11,606 nt of DNA from Polynucleobacter meluiroseus (GTDB lineage: Bacteria; Bacteroidota; Bacteroidia; Flavobacteriales_D; Crocinitomicaceae): NCBI GenBank assembly GCA_943328715.2, contig CALQBB020000005.1, forward strand, positions 1-11,606. Reading direction: 5' to 3'. Under the pieces are notes generated by a model. The model did not search any database and was not told the DNA's origin. It worked only from the letters and a program-made list of their open reading frames with translations. How positions within the stretch are numbered: the stretch's first letter is position 1; each line of letters begins with the position of its first letter. The translations under genes and the position numbers were made by a program. Positions 1 to 7,271 of this stretch are shown piece after piece.

Positions 1-1035
1 CCCCATCTCAACGACCTTCTCTACTTTGATGAATTCCAATAGGTCTTTAGGCTTCACGCCGTCTTTATTCAGTTTTTTTATTTCTGCAACACGCTCTGGA
101 CTCAAGGCAATTGTTCCCATTTCACCCGGATAAGCGTACCAAATAATGCGTTTGAATACATCCGTTTTAATGTGAAAAGCATCACCTTTTTCAGTATGAA
201 GTTTCGTGTCTGTTTTCGGAAAGGACTTGATAGCATCTAAATACATGTCTAATTCGTAGTTCAAACAACATTTTAACTTTCCGCATTGACCGGCAAGTTT
301 CTGTGGATTTAACGATAATTGCTGGTAACGTGCTGCAGATGTCGATACTGATCTGAAATCTGTCAACCATGTTGAACAACACAATTCACGTCCACACGAA
401 CCAATCCCACCTAATCTGGAGGACTCTTGACGGCTTCCGATTTGACGCATTTCGATGCGCACTCTGAATTTATCCGCCATGTCCTTAATCAACTGACGGA
501 AATCAACACGTCCCTCAGCTGTGTAATAAAATGTGGCTTTACTCAAGTCTCCCTGGTATTCCACATCGGATATTTTCATATCCAGTTTCAAGTTCATTGC
601 TAGTACCCTAGACTGTGTCATAAGGTCTTTTTCCAGTGATCTTCCCTTAATCCATTTATCGATTTCTTCTTGATTGGCAATGCGCATGATTTTACGCGCT
701 TCCATCGCCTTAAAGTTTGGTGCTTTTTTCTTGACCTGTACACGCGCTAATTCACCAACGACGGAAACAACTCCTACGTCATATCCAGGAGCAGTATCAA
801 CGATCACTAAATCGCCAATTTGTAAAGTTAAGTTAGCCGCATTTCGGTAAAATGCTTTTCGCGCATTTTTAAAACGAACCTCAACAATATCGTACGGGGC
901 TTGTCCTGCTGGTAACGCAATATTCGCCAACCAGTCATACACTTCCAATTTATTACATCCTCCACTGCTGCAAGTACCATTGTTCTTACAACCTTTCGGT
1001 GTTCCACCGCCACTACTGCATGATGAGCAACCCAT
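1..1035 (-). CDS. ricT: PSP1-domain RicT/YaaT-like protein, 3' end cut by window edge
   Basis: Reading the minus strand from ATG at 1035 gives 345 uninterrupted codons to base 1, so the C-terminus is missing. The protein has a cysteine-rich N-terminus (C3, C6, C16, C22, C27), a central PSP1 region at about residues 100-200, then the signature CGRELCC (C214, C219, C220) and CGKLKCCLNYE (C251, C256, C257). These six cysteines match the conserved set of the RicT/YaaT family. In Bacillus subtilis RicT forms a complex with RicA and RicF that carries [4Fe-4S] clusters and helps RNase Y process mRNA; that role cannot be assumed here, because the partners are not visible. The gene starts 41 bases after holB and is probably cotranscribed with it. 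The extra N-terminal cysteine group is, from memory, usual for Bacteroidota homologues. Family assignment is firm; function is inferred. Confidence 0.9.
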   Translation of the reverse strand, partial: MGCSSCSSGGGTPKGCKNNGTCSSGGCNKLEVYDWLANIALPAGQAPYDIVEVRFKNARKAFYRNAANLTLQIGDLVIVDTAPGYDVGVVSVVGELARVQVKKKAPNFKAMEARKIMRIANQEEIDKWIKGRSLEKDLMTQSRVLAMNLKLDMKISDVEYQGDLSKATFYYTAEGRVDFRQLIKDMADKFRVRIEMRQIGSRQESSRLGGIGSCGRELCCSTWLTDFRSVSTSAARYQQLSLNPQKLAGQCGKLKCCLNYELDMYLDAIKSFPKTDTKLHTEKGDAFHIKTDVFKRIIWYAYPGEMGTIALSPERVAEIKKLNKDGVKPKDLLEFIKVEKVVEMG

Positions 1036-1076
1036 AATTTAATTTTAGGTAAAGTTAATCATTTCAGTGAAACGAA

Positions 1077-2195
1077 TTATGCTTGATGGATGAATCGCAT
1101 GGTTTGAAAACACATCTGCGTGAAAAGAATGCGCGCATTCGCATTGCGATCAATGTGATAATAAGCGTCATCAAATGTTTCGATGAATTCTCGAATGTTA
1201 TTTCCGGAAATAAATGGCGCGAAATTTTTTAAAAATTGCTCCTCTTCACTGGAAATGCGCAGAAGTACATCACCCATGTAATTGGACAATAAGCTCTGAC
1301 GAAACATGTGCAGTGCATATTGAATGAATAATTTTTGACGTTCCTTTCCTTCAGCTGCAAGTCCATCTGCCCACTGCATCATTCCCAACACATCTTTCTT
1401 GTACGAGGTGCGCATCAACTGAATGAAATGTTCTCGATAAACGCCTTTGTCGTCTGATGCATTTAAGAAATCACATGCTTGAATGAAATTCCCTTCGGAA
1501 AAGGCTGTTATGGACTCTGCTTGAGTTTTGTCTAAACGAAAACGAGCGCTTAATTCGTTCGTCAAATGTTCACTTTCTATTTTTGGAATGCGAATAAACT
1601 GTGTGCGTGATTGTATGGTCACTAAAAGTTTTGATGGATCCTCTGAAACCAATAAGAACAAAGTGTGCTTCGGTGGTTCCTCAAGGATTTTTAACAGTTT
1701 ATTGGAACAGGTTGAATTCATCTCCTCCGGTAACCAAATCAACATAACCTTGTATCCGCCTTCGTATGATTTTAAGTTTAACTTTCGAATGATTTCAACA
1801 CTTTCTTCGGTACTGATGATGGGTTTGCGCTCCTTGGAATCAATTCTTTTTGTCCAGGAGTATGCGTCGAAGTACGGTTCCTCTTTCAATTGTGTTCTCC
1901 AGTCAGCTAAAAAGGAATCAGAAACTTTGCTGATCGCCTGAACAACGGGATACACAAAATGAACATCAGGATGCTGTAAATCTTGTACTTTTAAACAAGA
2001 AGGACAAACACCGCAACTATCCGTATCTGATGGATTTTTGCAAAATAAATACTGAGTAAAAGCCAACGCGAGTGGGAGCCCACCATGTCCTAAGGAACCC
2101 ATGAACAACTGCGCATGCGCAATTTTGCCCTGTTTGATCTCACGAATGAAATCCTTTTTTAATTCAGTTTGACCTATGACGTTTTTAAATTGCAC
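1077..2195 (-). CDS. holB: DNA polymerase III subunit delta' (clamp loader)
   Basis: The product has 372 residues. It is the AAA+-type delta' subunit of the clamp loader, which helps open and load the sliding clamp in replication. The N-terminus (VIGQTELKKDF, then AHAQLFMGS) is typical. The P-loop position reads GSLGHGGLPLALA and lacks the Walker A lysine, in line with delta' being a non-hydrolysing subunit. Four cysteines (C52, C61, C64, C67) form the zinc module of the family. The motif LLKILEEPPKHTLFLLVS followed by IQSRTQ is the sensor 1/SRC-like region, with Thr in place of the usual Cys. The C-terminal third is the helical collar domain and is less conserved. It lies 29 bases downstream of rsmI in a run of four minus-strand genes. 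Confidence 0.93.
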   Translation of the reverse strand: MQFKNVIGQTELKKDFIREIKQGKIAHAQLFMGSLGHGGLPLALAFTQYLFCKNPSDTDSCGVCPSCLKVQDLQHPDVHFVYPVVQAISKVSDSFLADWRTQLKEEPYFDAYSWTKRIDSKERKPIISTEESVEIIRKLNLKSYEGGYKVMLIWLPEEMNSTCSNKLLKILEEPPKHTLFLLVSEDPSKLLVTIQSRTQFIRIPKIESEHLTNELSARFRLDKTQAESITAFSEGNFIQACDFLNASDDKGVYREHFIQLMRTSYKKDVLGMMQWADGLAAEGKERQKLFIQYALHMFRQSLLSNYMGDVLLRISSEEEQFLKNFAPFISGNNIREFIETFDDAYYHIDRNANARILFTQMCFQTMRFIHQA

Positions 2196-2224
2196 CCTTC
2201 AAAATTAATGGAATTTGACCGATT

Positions 2225-2899
2225 TTAGTCCTCCAAGCCTTTAATTAGTAAAACGATTTCACCTTTTGGGGGATTTGCTTTAAAATAGGCAAGTTGTTCT
2301 TGAACGTTTCCGCGGTGGTACGTCTCAAAATGTTTGGTGATTTCTCGTGCGACAACAACTTGTCTTTCCGGGTCGAAAAACTCCATCATTTGCTCCAATG
2401 TTTTCACCAAACGATGCGGAGACTCATACAAAACCATGGTCCTTATTTCTTGTGCTAAAATTTTCAAACGTGTTTGACGTCCCTTTTTATGTGGAAGGAA
2501 TCCTTCAAAAATGAACTTATCACATGGAAAACCGCTAGAAACCAAGGCAGGTACAAATGCGGTTGGACCAGGTAAACATTCTACATCGATTCCACGCTCA
2601 ATACACGCACGCACCAATAAAAATCCGGGATCGGAAATACCGGGGGTTCCAGCATCCGAAACAAGTACGGTACAATTCTGCTGCTCGATGATGTCAATGC
2701 TTTTTTCTAAAAAGCGATGCTCATTGTGCGCATGGAAAGCAAGGACTTTCTTTGATATTTCGTAATGTTTTAAAAGCTTGTGTGTTACGCGTGTATCCTC
2801 GGCAAACAGTAAATCTGCTTCCTTCAAATAACGCAAACTTCGCAGGGTGATATCTTCGAGGTTACCAATAGGTGTGGGAACAAGTACGAGTCTTGGCAT
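2225..2899 (-). CDS. rsmI: 16S rRNA (cytidine-1402-2'-O)-methyltransferase
   Basis: The product has 224 residues. It is a SAM-dependent tetrapyrrole-methylase-fold enzyme that 2'-O-methylates C1402 in the decoding centre of 16S rRNA. The N-terminus LVPTPIGNLEDITLRSL is the family signature. It is followed by FAEDTRVTHKLLKHY, the SAM-binding loop SDAGTPGISDPG, the segment CLPGPTAFVPALVSSGFP and the later EITKHFETYHRG. E. coli RsmI is about 285 residues; the present protein ends after the methyltransferase core (EIVLLIKG) and lacks the C-terminal extension, which is common for Bacteroidota members and not a truncation. It begins 12 bases after radA and is followed by holB after 29 bases, so all are probably one transcript. 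Confidence 0.95.
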   Translation of the reverse strand: MPRLVLVPTPIGNLEDITLRSLRYLKEADLLFAEDTRVTHKLLKHYEISKKVLAFHAHNEHRFLEKSIDIIEQQNCTVLVSDAGTPGISDPGFLLVRACIERGIDVECLPGPTAFVPALVSSGFPCDKFIFEGFLPHKKGRQTRLKILAQEIRTMVLYESPHRLVKTLEQMMEFFDPERQVVVAREITKHFETYHRGNVQEQLAYFKANPPKGEIVLLIKGLED

Positions 2900-2911
2900 A
2901 GTTTAATATTA

Positions 2912-4267
2912 TTAAGCAAAAACGGCGCGAACCACTTCTTCTATTTTTGCGCACGGAACAATTTGTATGTGCTTGTGTTTTTTTTCAATTCCTTTAGAGT
3001 AGGAGGATACAATGATTTTTTCGTAGCCCATTTTTTCTAATTCGGATAGACGCTGCTCCAAACGATTCACCGGACGCAGCTCACCAGATAAACCAATTTC
3101 CGCAGCAAATGAAACCGTTTTTGGAATGGCGATGTCTGCGTTAGAAGATAAAATCGCCATGGCAACCGCTAAATCGATAGCAGGATCATCGACTTTAATT
3201 CCACCGGCGATGTTCAAAAAGACATCTTTTGCCGCTAAACGAAAGCCACATCGTTTCTCTAAAACGGCCAACAACATGTTTAAACGTTTGACATCAAATC
3301 CCGTTGATGAACGCTGTGGAGTACCATAGGCCGCCGAACTCACTAAAGCTTGTACTTCGATTAAAATAGGACGTATTCCATCCACCATAGAAGCAACGGC
3401 CACACCGCTCAAGGAATCATTTCCTGAAACAAGTACTTCGGATGGATTCTCCACTGGAACAAGTCCATGTCCTTGCATGGAATAAATACCAAGTTCGTTT
3501 GTCGAACCAAAACGGTTTTTAATCGAACGAAGTAATCGGTATATATGGTGACGATCTCCTTCAAATTGAAGAACGGTGTCCACCATATGTTCAAGTACTT
3601 TTGGACCAGCAATCGTTCCGTCTTTAGTGATGTGACCAATAAGAAACACAGGAATATTTGTTTGCTTGGCAAAGCGCAATAAATTCGCGGTGCATTCCCT
3701 TACTTGAGCAACACTTCCAGGAGAACTTTCGATGGAATTCGTGTGCAGTGTTTGAATGGAATCGATGACTAATAACTGTGGCTGAACCTCGTTCGCTTGG
3801 ATTAAAATTTGTTGAAGATTTGTTTCTGTTAACAAATAACATTGATCGTTCTCCAATCCGAGTCGCTCCGCACGCATGCGAATCTGTTGATCACTTTCCT
3901 CCCCGGATACATAGAGAACTTTTAATCGTTCCTTAATCGCCAGTTGCAGTAAAAGCGTTGACTTCCCAATTCCAGGATCACCACCTAATAGTGAAATGGA
4001 ACCTAAAACGATTCCTCCACCCATAACACGATTTAATTCAAAATCTTGTAAAAAAATGCGATTTTCTTCACTATGCTCTACATCTTGAATCAACAAAGGC
4101 TTACTCGCTTTTGTGTCCTTCGAAAACGAAACAACATGTTTCGTTGTTTTTTCCAAAATCTCTTCAACGAAGGTATTCCACTCCTGACAAGAAGGACACT
4201 TCCCTAACCATTTCGGAGTTTCGTGACCACAATTTTGACAGAAAAAGGCTGATTTTGTTTTGGACAT
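2912..4267 (-). CDS. radA: DNA repair protein RadA (Sms)
   Basis: The product has 451 residues, the normal length. RadA is a RecA-like, DnaB-like ATPase that drives branch migration of recombination intermediates. The N-terminal zinc finger is C10-x2-C13 with C24-x2-C27. The Walker A loop GGDPGIGKST lies at residues 95-104, Walker B LLVIDSIQT at about 165-173, and the RadA-specific KNRFG motif at 250-254. The C-terminal third is the Lon-protease-like domain (for example DPAIDLAVAMAILSS), which is structural in this family. The gene is first in the minus-strand cluster and has a 205-base upstream region shared with the divergent acidic-protein gene, containing a perfect TAnnTTTG box about 25 bases before the start. 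Nothing is missing or broken. Confidence 0.97.
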   Translation of the reverse strand: MSKTKSAFFCQNCGHETPKWLGKCPSCQEWNTFVEEILEKTTKHVVSFSKDTKASKPLLIQDVEHSEENRIFLQDFELNRVMGGGIVLGSISLLGGDPGIGKSTLLLQLAIKERLKVLYVSGEESDQQIRMRAERLGLENDQCYLLTETNLQQILIQANEVQPQLLVIDSIQTLHTNSIESSPGSVAQVRECTANLLRFAKQTNIPVFLIGHITKDGTIAGPKVLEHMVDTVLQFEGDRHHIYRLLRSIKNRFGSTNELGIYSMQGHGLVPVENPSEVLVSGNDSLSGVAVASMVDGIRPILIEVQALVSSAAYGTPQRSSTGFDVKRLNMLLAVLEKRCGFRLAAKDVFLNIAGGIKVDDPAIDLAVAMAILSSNADIAIPKTVSFAAEIGLSGELRPVNRLEQRLSELEKMGYEKIIVSSYSKGIEKKHKHIQIVPCAKIEEVVRAVFA

Positions 4268-4291
4268 AAGTTAAAGATAAGGATTCGCATG

Positions 4292-4299
4292 CAAATGTA
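4292..4299 (-). promoter_or_regulatory. Candidate -7 box of the radA cluster promoter
   Basis: Read on the minus strand this is TACATTTG, a perfect match to the Bacteroidota -7 consensus TAnnTTTG. A start of transcription about 7 bases downstream would leave a leader of roughly 18 bases before the radA ATG at 4267. I see no matching TTTG/TTG -33 element at the usual spacing, so this rests on one box only. Confidence 0.4.
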
Positions 4300-4328
4300 G
4301 GAACAAGTTCTCATTATTTTTTCGGCAT

Positions 4329-4336
4329 CAAAAATA
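4329..4336 (-). promoter_or_regulatory. Second candidate -7 box upstream of radA
   Basis: On the minus strand this reads TATTTTTG, another perfect TAnnTTTG match, 29 bases further upstream than the first. A TTG lies beyond it (complement of 4350-4352), but the 13-base spacing is too short for a standard -33 element. In such AT-rich DNA it may be chance. Confidence 0.2.
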
Positions 4337-4417
4337 TAGCTTGTTTATTCAATAACAGAGGGTTAATATCTAGTTCATTTTCAATTCAAAAAAATATTTT
4401 TAATAATTTAGTCAAGA

Positions 4418-4450
4418 TTGATTTTTGGAAAAACAAAAAATTTAATTTTG
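4418..4450 (+). promoter_or_regulatory. Candidate promoter of the acidic-protein/deoC region
   Basis: TAATTTTG at 4443-4450 matches the Bacteroidota -7 consensus TAnnTTTG in full. A TTG at 4418-4420 lies 22 bases upstream and could serve as the -33 element; an alternative TTTG at 4424-4427 is only 15 bases away. The predicted transcript start near 4457 gives a leader of about 16 bases before ATG 4473. Confidence 0.45.
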
Positions 4451-4472
4451 CCTTATAATTATTCATCAAACT

Positions 4473-4817
4473 ATGTCGAAGAGAAGAGCTATTATCAGTT
4501 ACGATAAATTATCCATTGACCAGAAAAAACAAATTCTCAGGGATTATCCGGATGGGTACATCAACCATTTAACTACGATCAAAACACCAACTGGAGAAAC
4601 CTTGGATGCGCTTATTTGGGAAACAGATGAAGTGATTTATCTGGTTAAAGTAAGTAAAATCATACCAAAGTTAAAGCCTGTTGCTGAGGTTGATGAAGAT
4701 GATTTTGATGAGGTTTCAGATCTAAAAGATGATGAGGCGGAGGAAGATGAAGATGATGACTTCGATGATTCTTTTGATGATGATAAAACAGATGAAGACG
4801 AATCTGACGAAGAATAA
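4473..4817 (+). CDS. Small conserved protein with a strongly acidic C-terminal tail
   Basis: The product has 114 residues. The first 70 form a small basic-to-neutral domain (starting MSKRRAIISYDKL, with DYPDGYINHL and a hydrophobic stretch WETDEVIYLVKVSKI). Residues 72-114 are a tail in which 30 of 43 residues are Asp or Glu. I do not recognise a domain with a known function. I recall similar short proteins in many Bacteroidota, sometimes carrying the unsupported label DNA primase, which nothing here backs. Such tails are known in proteins that shield or imitate nucleic acids and in chaperone-like or histone-binding proteins, but that is only analogy. The gene has its own likely promoter, diverges from radA, and is followed by deoC after 46 bases. 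Confidence 0.85.
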   Translation: MSKRRAIISYDKLSIDQKKQILRDYPDGYINHLTTIKTPTGETLDALIWETDEVIYLVKVSKIIPKLKPVAEVDEDDFDEVSDLKDDEAEEDEDDDFDDSFDDDKTDEDESDEE

Positions 4818-4840
4818 ATAGTCGCAGCTTAGTTTTTTCC

Positions 4841-4848
4841 TATTTTTG
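4841..4848 (+). promoter_or_regulatory. Candidate -7 box of the deoC promoter
   Basis: TATTTTTG is a perfect TAnnTTTG match lying between the acidic-protein stop and deoC. It ends 15 bases before ATG 4864, so a transcript starting about 7 bases later would have a very short leader. No convincing -33 TTTG is visible upstream. The box contains the TTG at 4846 that a longest-reading-frame rule would pick as the deoC start, which argues against that start. Confidence 0.4.
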
Positions 4849-4863
4849 AGCTTAATATCAGAT

Positions 4864-5778
4864 ATGAAAGCTCAAGGCCCCCTTTTTTCTCAAATTCCAC
4901 AATCTCCAACGATTGACAAAGTTGGGGTGGAAGAACGCGTTGCAAGATTCCAAACAAGAAGCATCAAGGGCCCAAGTAAAATGCAAGGACTTTCAAAGGT
5001 GCTTTCCATGATTGATTTAACAACCCTAGAAGGAAAAGATACGCCGAATAAAGTACGCCAAATGTGCTACAAAGCACAGCATTTACATGATTTTCATGAG
5101 GGATTACCAACCGTTGCTGCAGTGTGTGTATATCCAAGTATGGTTTCTGTAGCCAGAGAGGCGTTGAAGGATAGTCTGATTAAAATCGCTTCCGTTTCAA
5201 CAGCTTTTCCATCCGGACAAGCTCCGTTTGAAGTAAAAAAAATGGACACCCAATTTGCCATTGATTCCGGCGCAGATGAAATCGATATGGTGATTTCGCG
5301 AGGTAAGTTTCTTGAAGGAAATCATTCGTTTGTGTTCGACGAAATTGCTGCCATCAAAGAAATTTGTGGAGCGAAACGCTTAAAAGTGATTTTGGAAACA
5401 GGTGAGTTGGCAACGCTTGATCAAGTGCGTCGAGCGAGTGATATTGCCATCCATGCAGGAGCAGATTTCATCAAAACGTCCACCGGAAAAATTCAACCGG
5501 CTGCAACCATGCAAGTGACCTACACGATGTTAATGGCCATTCGCGACCACTTTGATCGCACGGGAAAAATGGTTGGGATGAAACCCGCGGGTGGAATTTC
5601 CACCTCCAAGTTGGCACTACATAATTTAGTGATGGTCAATGAAATTCTGGGTGAAGCATGGTTAAGCAATGAATGGTTTCGCTTCGGTGCAAGTAGCCTC
5701 GCAAATGATGTGTTGATGCAATACATGAAACAAGTGACAGGTAAATATCAATCCGCTGATTATTTTACGATCGATTAA
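4864..5778 (+). CDS. deoC: Deoxyribose-phosphate aldolase, eukaryotic DERA-like type
   Basis: The product has 304 residues from ATG 4864. A TTG at 4846 would add six residues but lies inside a promoter box, so I prefer the ATG. The enzyme cleaves 2-deoxy-D-ribose 5-phosphate to glyceraldehyde 3-phosphate and acetaldehyde in the cytoplasm. Visible active-site residues are the Schiff-base lysine K204 in FIKTSTGK, the second lysine K240 in GMKPAGGI and D141 in DEIDMV. The opening IDLTTLEGKDTPNKVRQMCYKA, the VAAVCVYPSMV segment and the ending EAWLSNEWFRFGASSLANDV with VTGKY resemble animal DERA more than the 259-residue E. coli DeoC; the 63- and 36-residue spacings of the three catalytic residues agree with human DERA as I remember it. 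Its stop is 2 bases before the aldehyde dehydrogenase start, so the two are surely cotranscribed. Confidence 0.95.
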   Translation: MKAQGPLFSQIPQSPTIDKVGVEERVARFQTRSIKGPSKMQGLSKVLSMIDLTTLEGKDTPNKVRQMCYKAQHLHDFHEGLPTVAAVCVYPSMVSVAREALKDSLIKIASVSTAFPSGQAPFEVKKMDTQFAIDSGADEIDMVISRGKFLEGNHSFVFDEIAAIKEICGAKRLKVILETGELATLDQVRRASDIAIHAGADFIKTSTGKIQPAATMQVTYTMLMAIRDHFDRTGKMVGMKPAGGISTSKLALHNLVMVNEILGEAWLSNEWFRFGASSLANDVLMQYMKQVTGKYQSADYFTID

Positions 5779-5780
5779 TT

Positions 5781-7226
5781 ATGACAGATTCAAACAATAA
5801 ATGGGAATATGCGCCTTCGTTAGAAGGAACCTCACATGTTCAGCTAAAAGATAAATACGATCTTTTCATAGATGGGAAATGGGTGAAACCATCATCAGGA
5901 CGCTATTTTGCTAGTGTGAATCCTGCCAATGAAGAAAAGTTGGCGGACATTGCTTGGGCTTCCGAATCTGATGTGGATTTGGCTGTCAAGGCGGCACGAA
6001 AAGCTTATACGGAAGTTTGGTCTAAAATGAAAGCCTCCGAACGTGCAAAATACATCTTTCGCATCGCAAGGCTCATGCAAGAACGCGCTCGAGAATTTGC
6101 GGTGATAGAAACCTTGGACGGTGGAAAGCCCATCCGCGAATCACGCGACATTGATGTTCCTCTGGCGTGTAATCATTTTTTCTATTATGCAGGTTGGGCC
6201 GATAAATTGCAGGATGCCTTCCCACATCGATCAGTCGCTTCGTTAGGCGTGGCCGGACAAATCATTCCGTGGAATTTCCCTTTGTTGATGGCTGCATGGA
6301 AAATTGCTCCAGCTCTCGCTGCCGGAAATACCGTGGTGTTGAAACCGGCAGAAACGACATCACTTACAGCGTTGAAACTAGCGGAAATCATTGAAGAATC
6401 TGGATTACCAGCCGGAGTGGTGAACATTGTTACCGGACATGGGGATACAGGAGCAGCGATTGTGAATCATTCGGACATCGATAAAATTGCATTTACAGGA
6501 TCGACGGCTGTCGGTAAATTGATTCAAAAAGCGGTTGCCGGAACACAAAATAGAGTCAGCTTGGAACTCGGCGGTAAATCGGCAAATATCGTACTAGAGG
6601 ACGCGCCAATTGATCAAGCAGTAGAAGGAATTGTGAATGGAATTTTCTTCAATCAAGGACACGTTTGCTGTGCCGGATCACGTTTATATGTACAAGAGTC
6701 CATTGCGGACGAACTTGTGCGCAAGCTGAAGCAACGCATGCAAAGTTTGTATGTAGGCAATCCACTCGACAAGAACACAGATATTGGCGCCATTAATTCC
6801 AAGGAACAACTGGAGACCATTGAGAAATATGTTTCCATTGGCATCAAGGAAGGAGCCGACATGTTTCAAGTAGCCTGTGAACTTCCTTCCAAAGGATTCT
6901 ACTGTCGCCCAACGATTTTCACGAATGTCGCTCAATCAAGTATCATTGCGCAAGAAGAGATTTTTGGTCCTGTGTTAACTATTCAAACCTTCAGAACCAT
7001 AGATGAGGTCATTCAAAAAGCAAACAATTCACCGTACGGCCTCGCTGCAGGTGTTTGGACGGACAAAGGTTCACGCATTTTTAACTTAACATCAAAACTT
7101 CGCGCTGGAGTCATTTGGGCAAATACATACAATAAATTCGATCCAGCTTCACCGTTCGGCGGTTACAAGGAAAGTGGCTTTGGCCGCGAAGGCGGACTCC
7201 ACGGTCTCGAAGCGTATTTGAAGTAA
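5781..7226 (+). CDS. Aldehyde dehydrogenase, ALDH16-type catalytic half
   Basis: The product has 481 residues and is a complete NAD(P)-dependent aldehyde dehydrogenase that would oxidise an aldehyde to a carboxylic acid. The Rossmann domain has IIPWNFPLLM (oxyanion asparagine N165), the cofactor-binding VVLKPAE and FTGSTAVGK. The general base is E262 in LELGGKS and the nucleophile is C296 in NQGHVCCAGSR. Later motifs EEIFGPVL and FGGYKESGFGREGG are also intact. It begins 2 bases after deoC. The 290-residue partner gene downstream looks like the pseudo-ALDH second domain of ALDH16, and the two products add up to 771 residues, close to the roughly 780-800 of single-chain ALDH16 proteins. The substrate is unknown; acetaldehyde or another product of deoxyribose breakdown is an inference from deoC. 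Confidence 0.93.
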   Translation: MTDSNNKWEYAPSLEGTSHVQLKDKYDLFIDGKWVKPSSGRYFASVNPANEEKLADIAWASESDVDLAVKAARKAYTEVWSKMKASERAKYIFRIARLMQERAREFAVIETLDGGKPIRESRDIDVPLACNHFFYYAGWADKLQDAFPHRSVASLGVAGQIIPWNFPLLMAAWKIAPALAAGNTVVLKPAETTSLTALKLAEIIEESGLPAGVVNIVTGHGDTGAAIVNHSDIDKIAFTGSTAVGKLIQKAVAGTQNRVSLELGGKSANIVLEDAPIDQAVEGIVNGIFFNQGHVCCAGSRLYVQESIADELVRKLKQRMQSLYVGNPLDKNTDIGAINSKEQLETIEKYVSIGIKEGADMFQVACELPSKGFYCRPTIFTNVAQSSIIAQEEIFGPVLTIQTFRTIDEVIQKANNSPYGLAAGVWTDKGSRIFNLTSKLRAGVIWANTYNKFDPASPFGGYKESGFGREGGLHGLEAYLK

Positions 7227-7233
7227 TTCCATT

Positions 7234-7265
7234 ATTAGCACATTGGCAAATTAGCAAATTAGCAC
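7234..7265 (+). repeat. Four tandem copies of a degenerate 8-base repeat
   Basis: Bases 7234-7241, 7242-7249, 7250-7257 and 7258-7265 read ATTAGCAC, ATTGGCAA, ATTAGCAA and ATTAGCAC. A decayed fifth copy, ATTATCAT, runs into the ATG of the next gene at 7272. The repeat fills most of the 45-base gap between the two dehydrogenase genes. I recall similar ATTAGCAM arrays in intergenic DNA of other Bacteroidota. Confidence 0.85.
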
Positions 7266-7271
7266 ATTATC

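Noticed and set aside
191..1013. Two short minus-strand open frames (191-382 and 828-1013)
   Set aside because: They are out of frame with the continuous 345-codon RicT-like reading from 1035, which carries the conserved cysteine motifs.
1528..1941. Plus-strand open frame of 137 codons
   Set aside because: It is antisense within holB, whose protein is clearly conserved; the translated frame has no recognisable features.
2165..2195. HolB missing the Walker A lysine as a sign of decay
   Set aside because: The delta' subunit normally has a non-functional P-loop; the zinc module and the ILEEPP motif are intact.
3409..3842. Minus-strand open frames within radA
   Set aside because: They are out-of-frame shadows of radA, which is intact through this interval.
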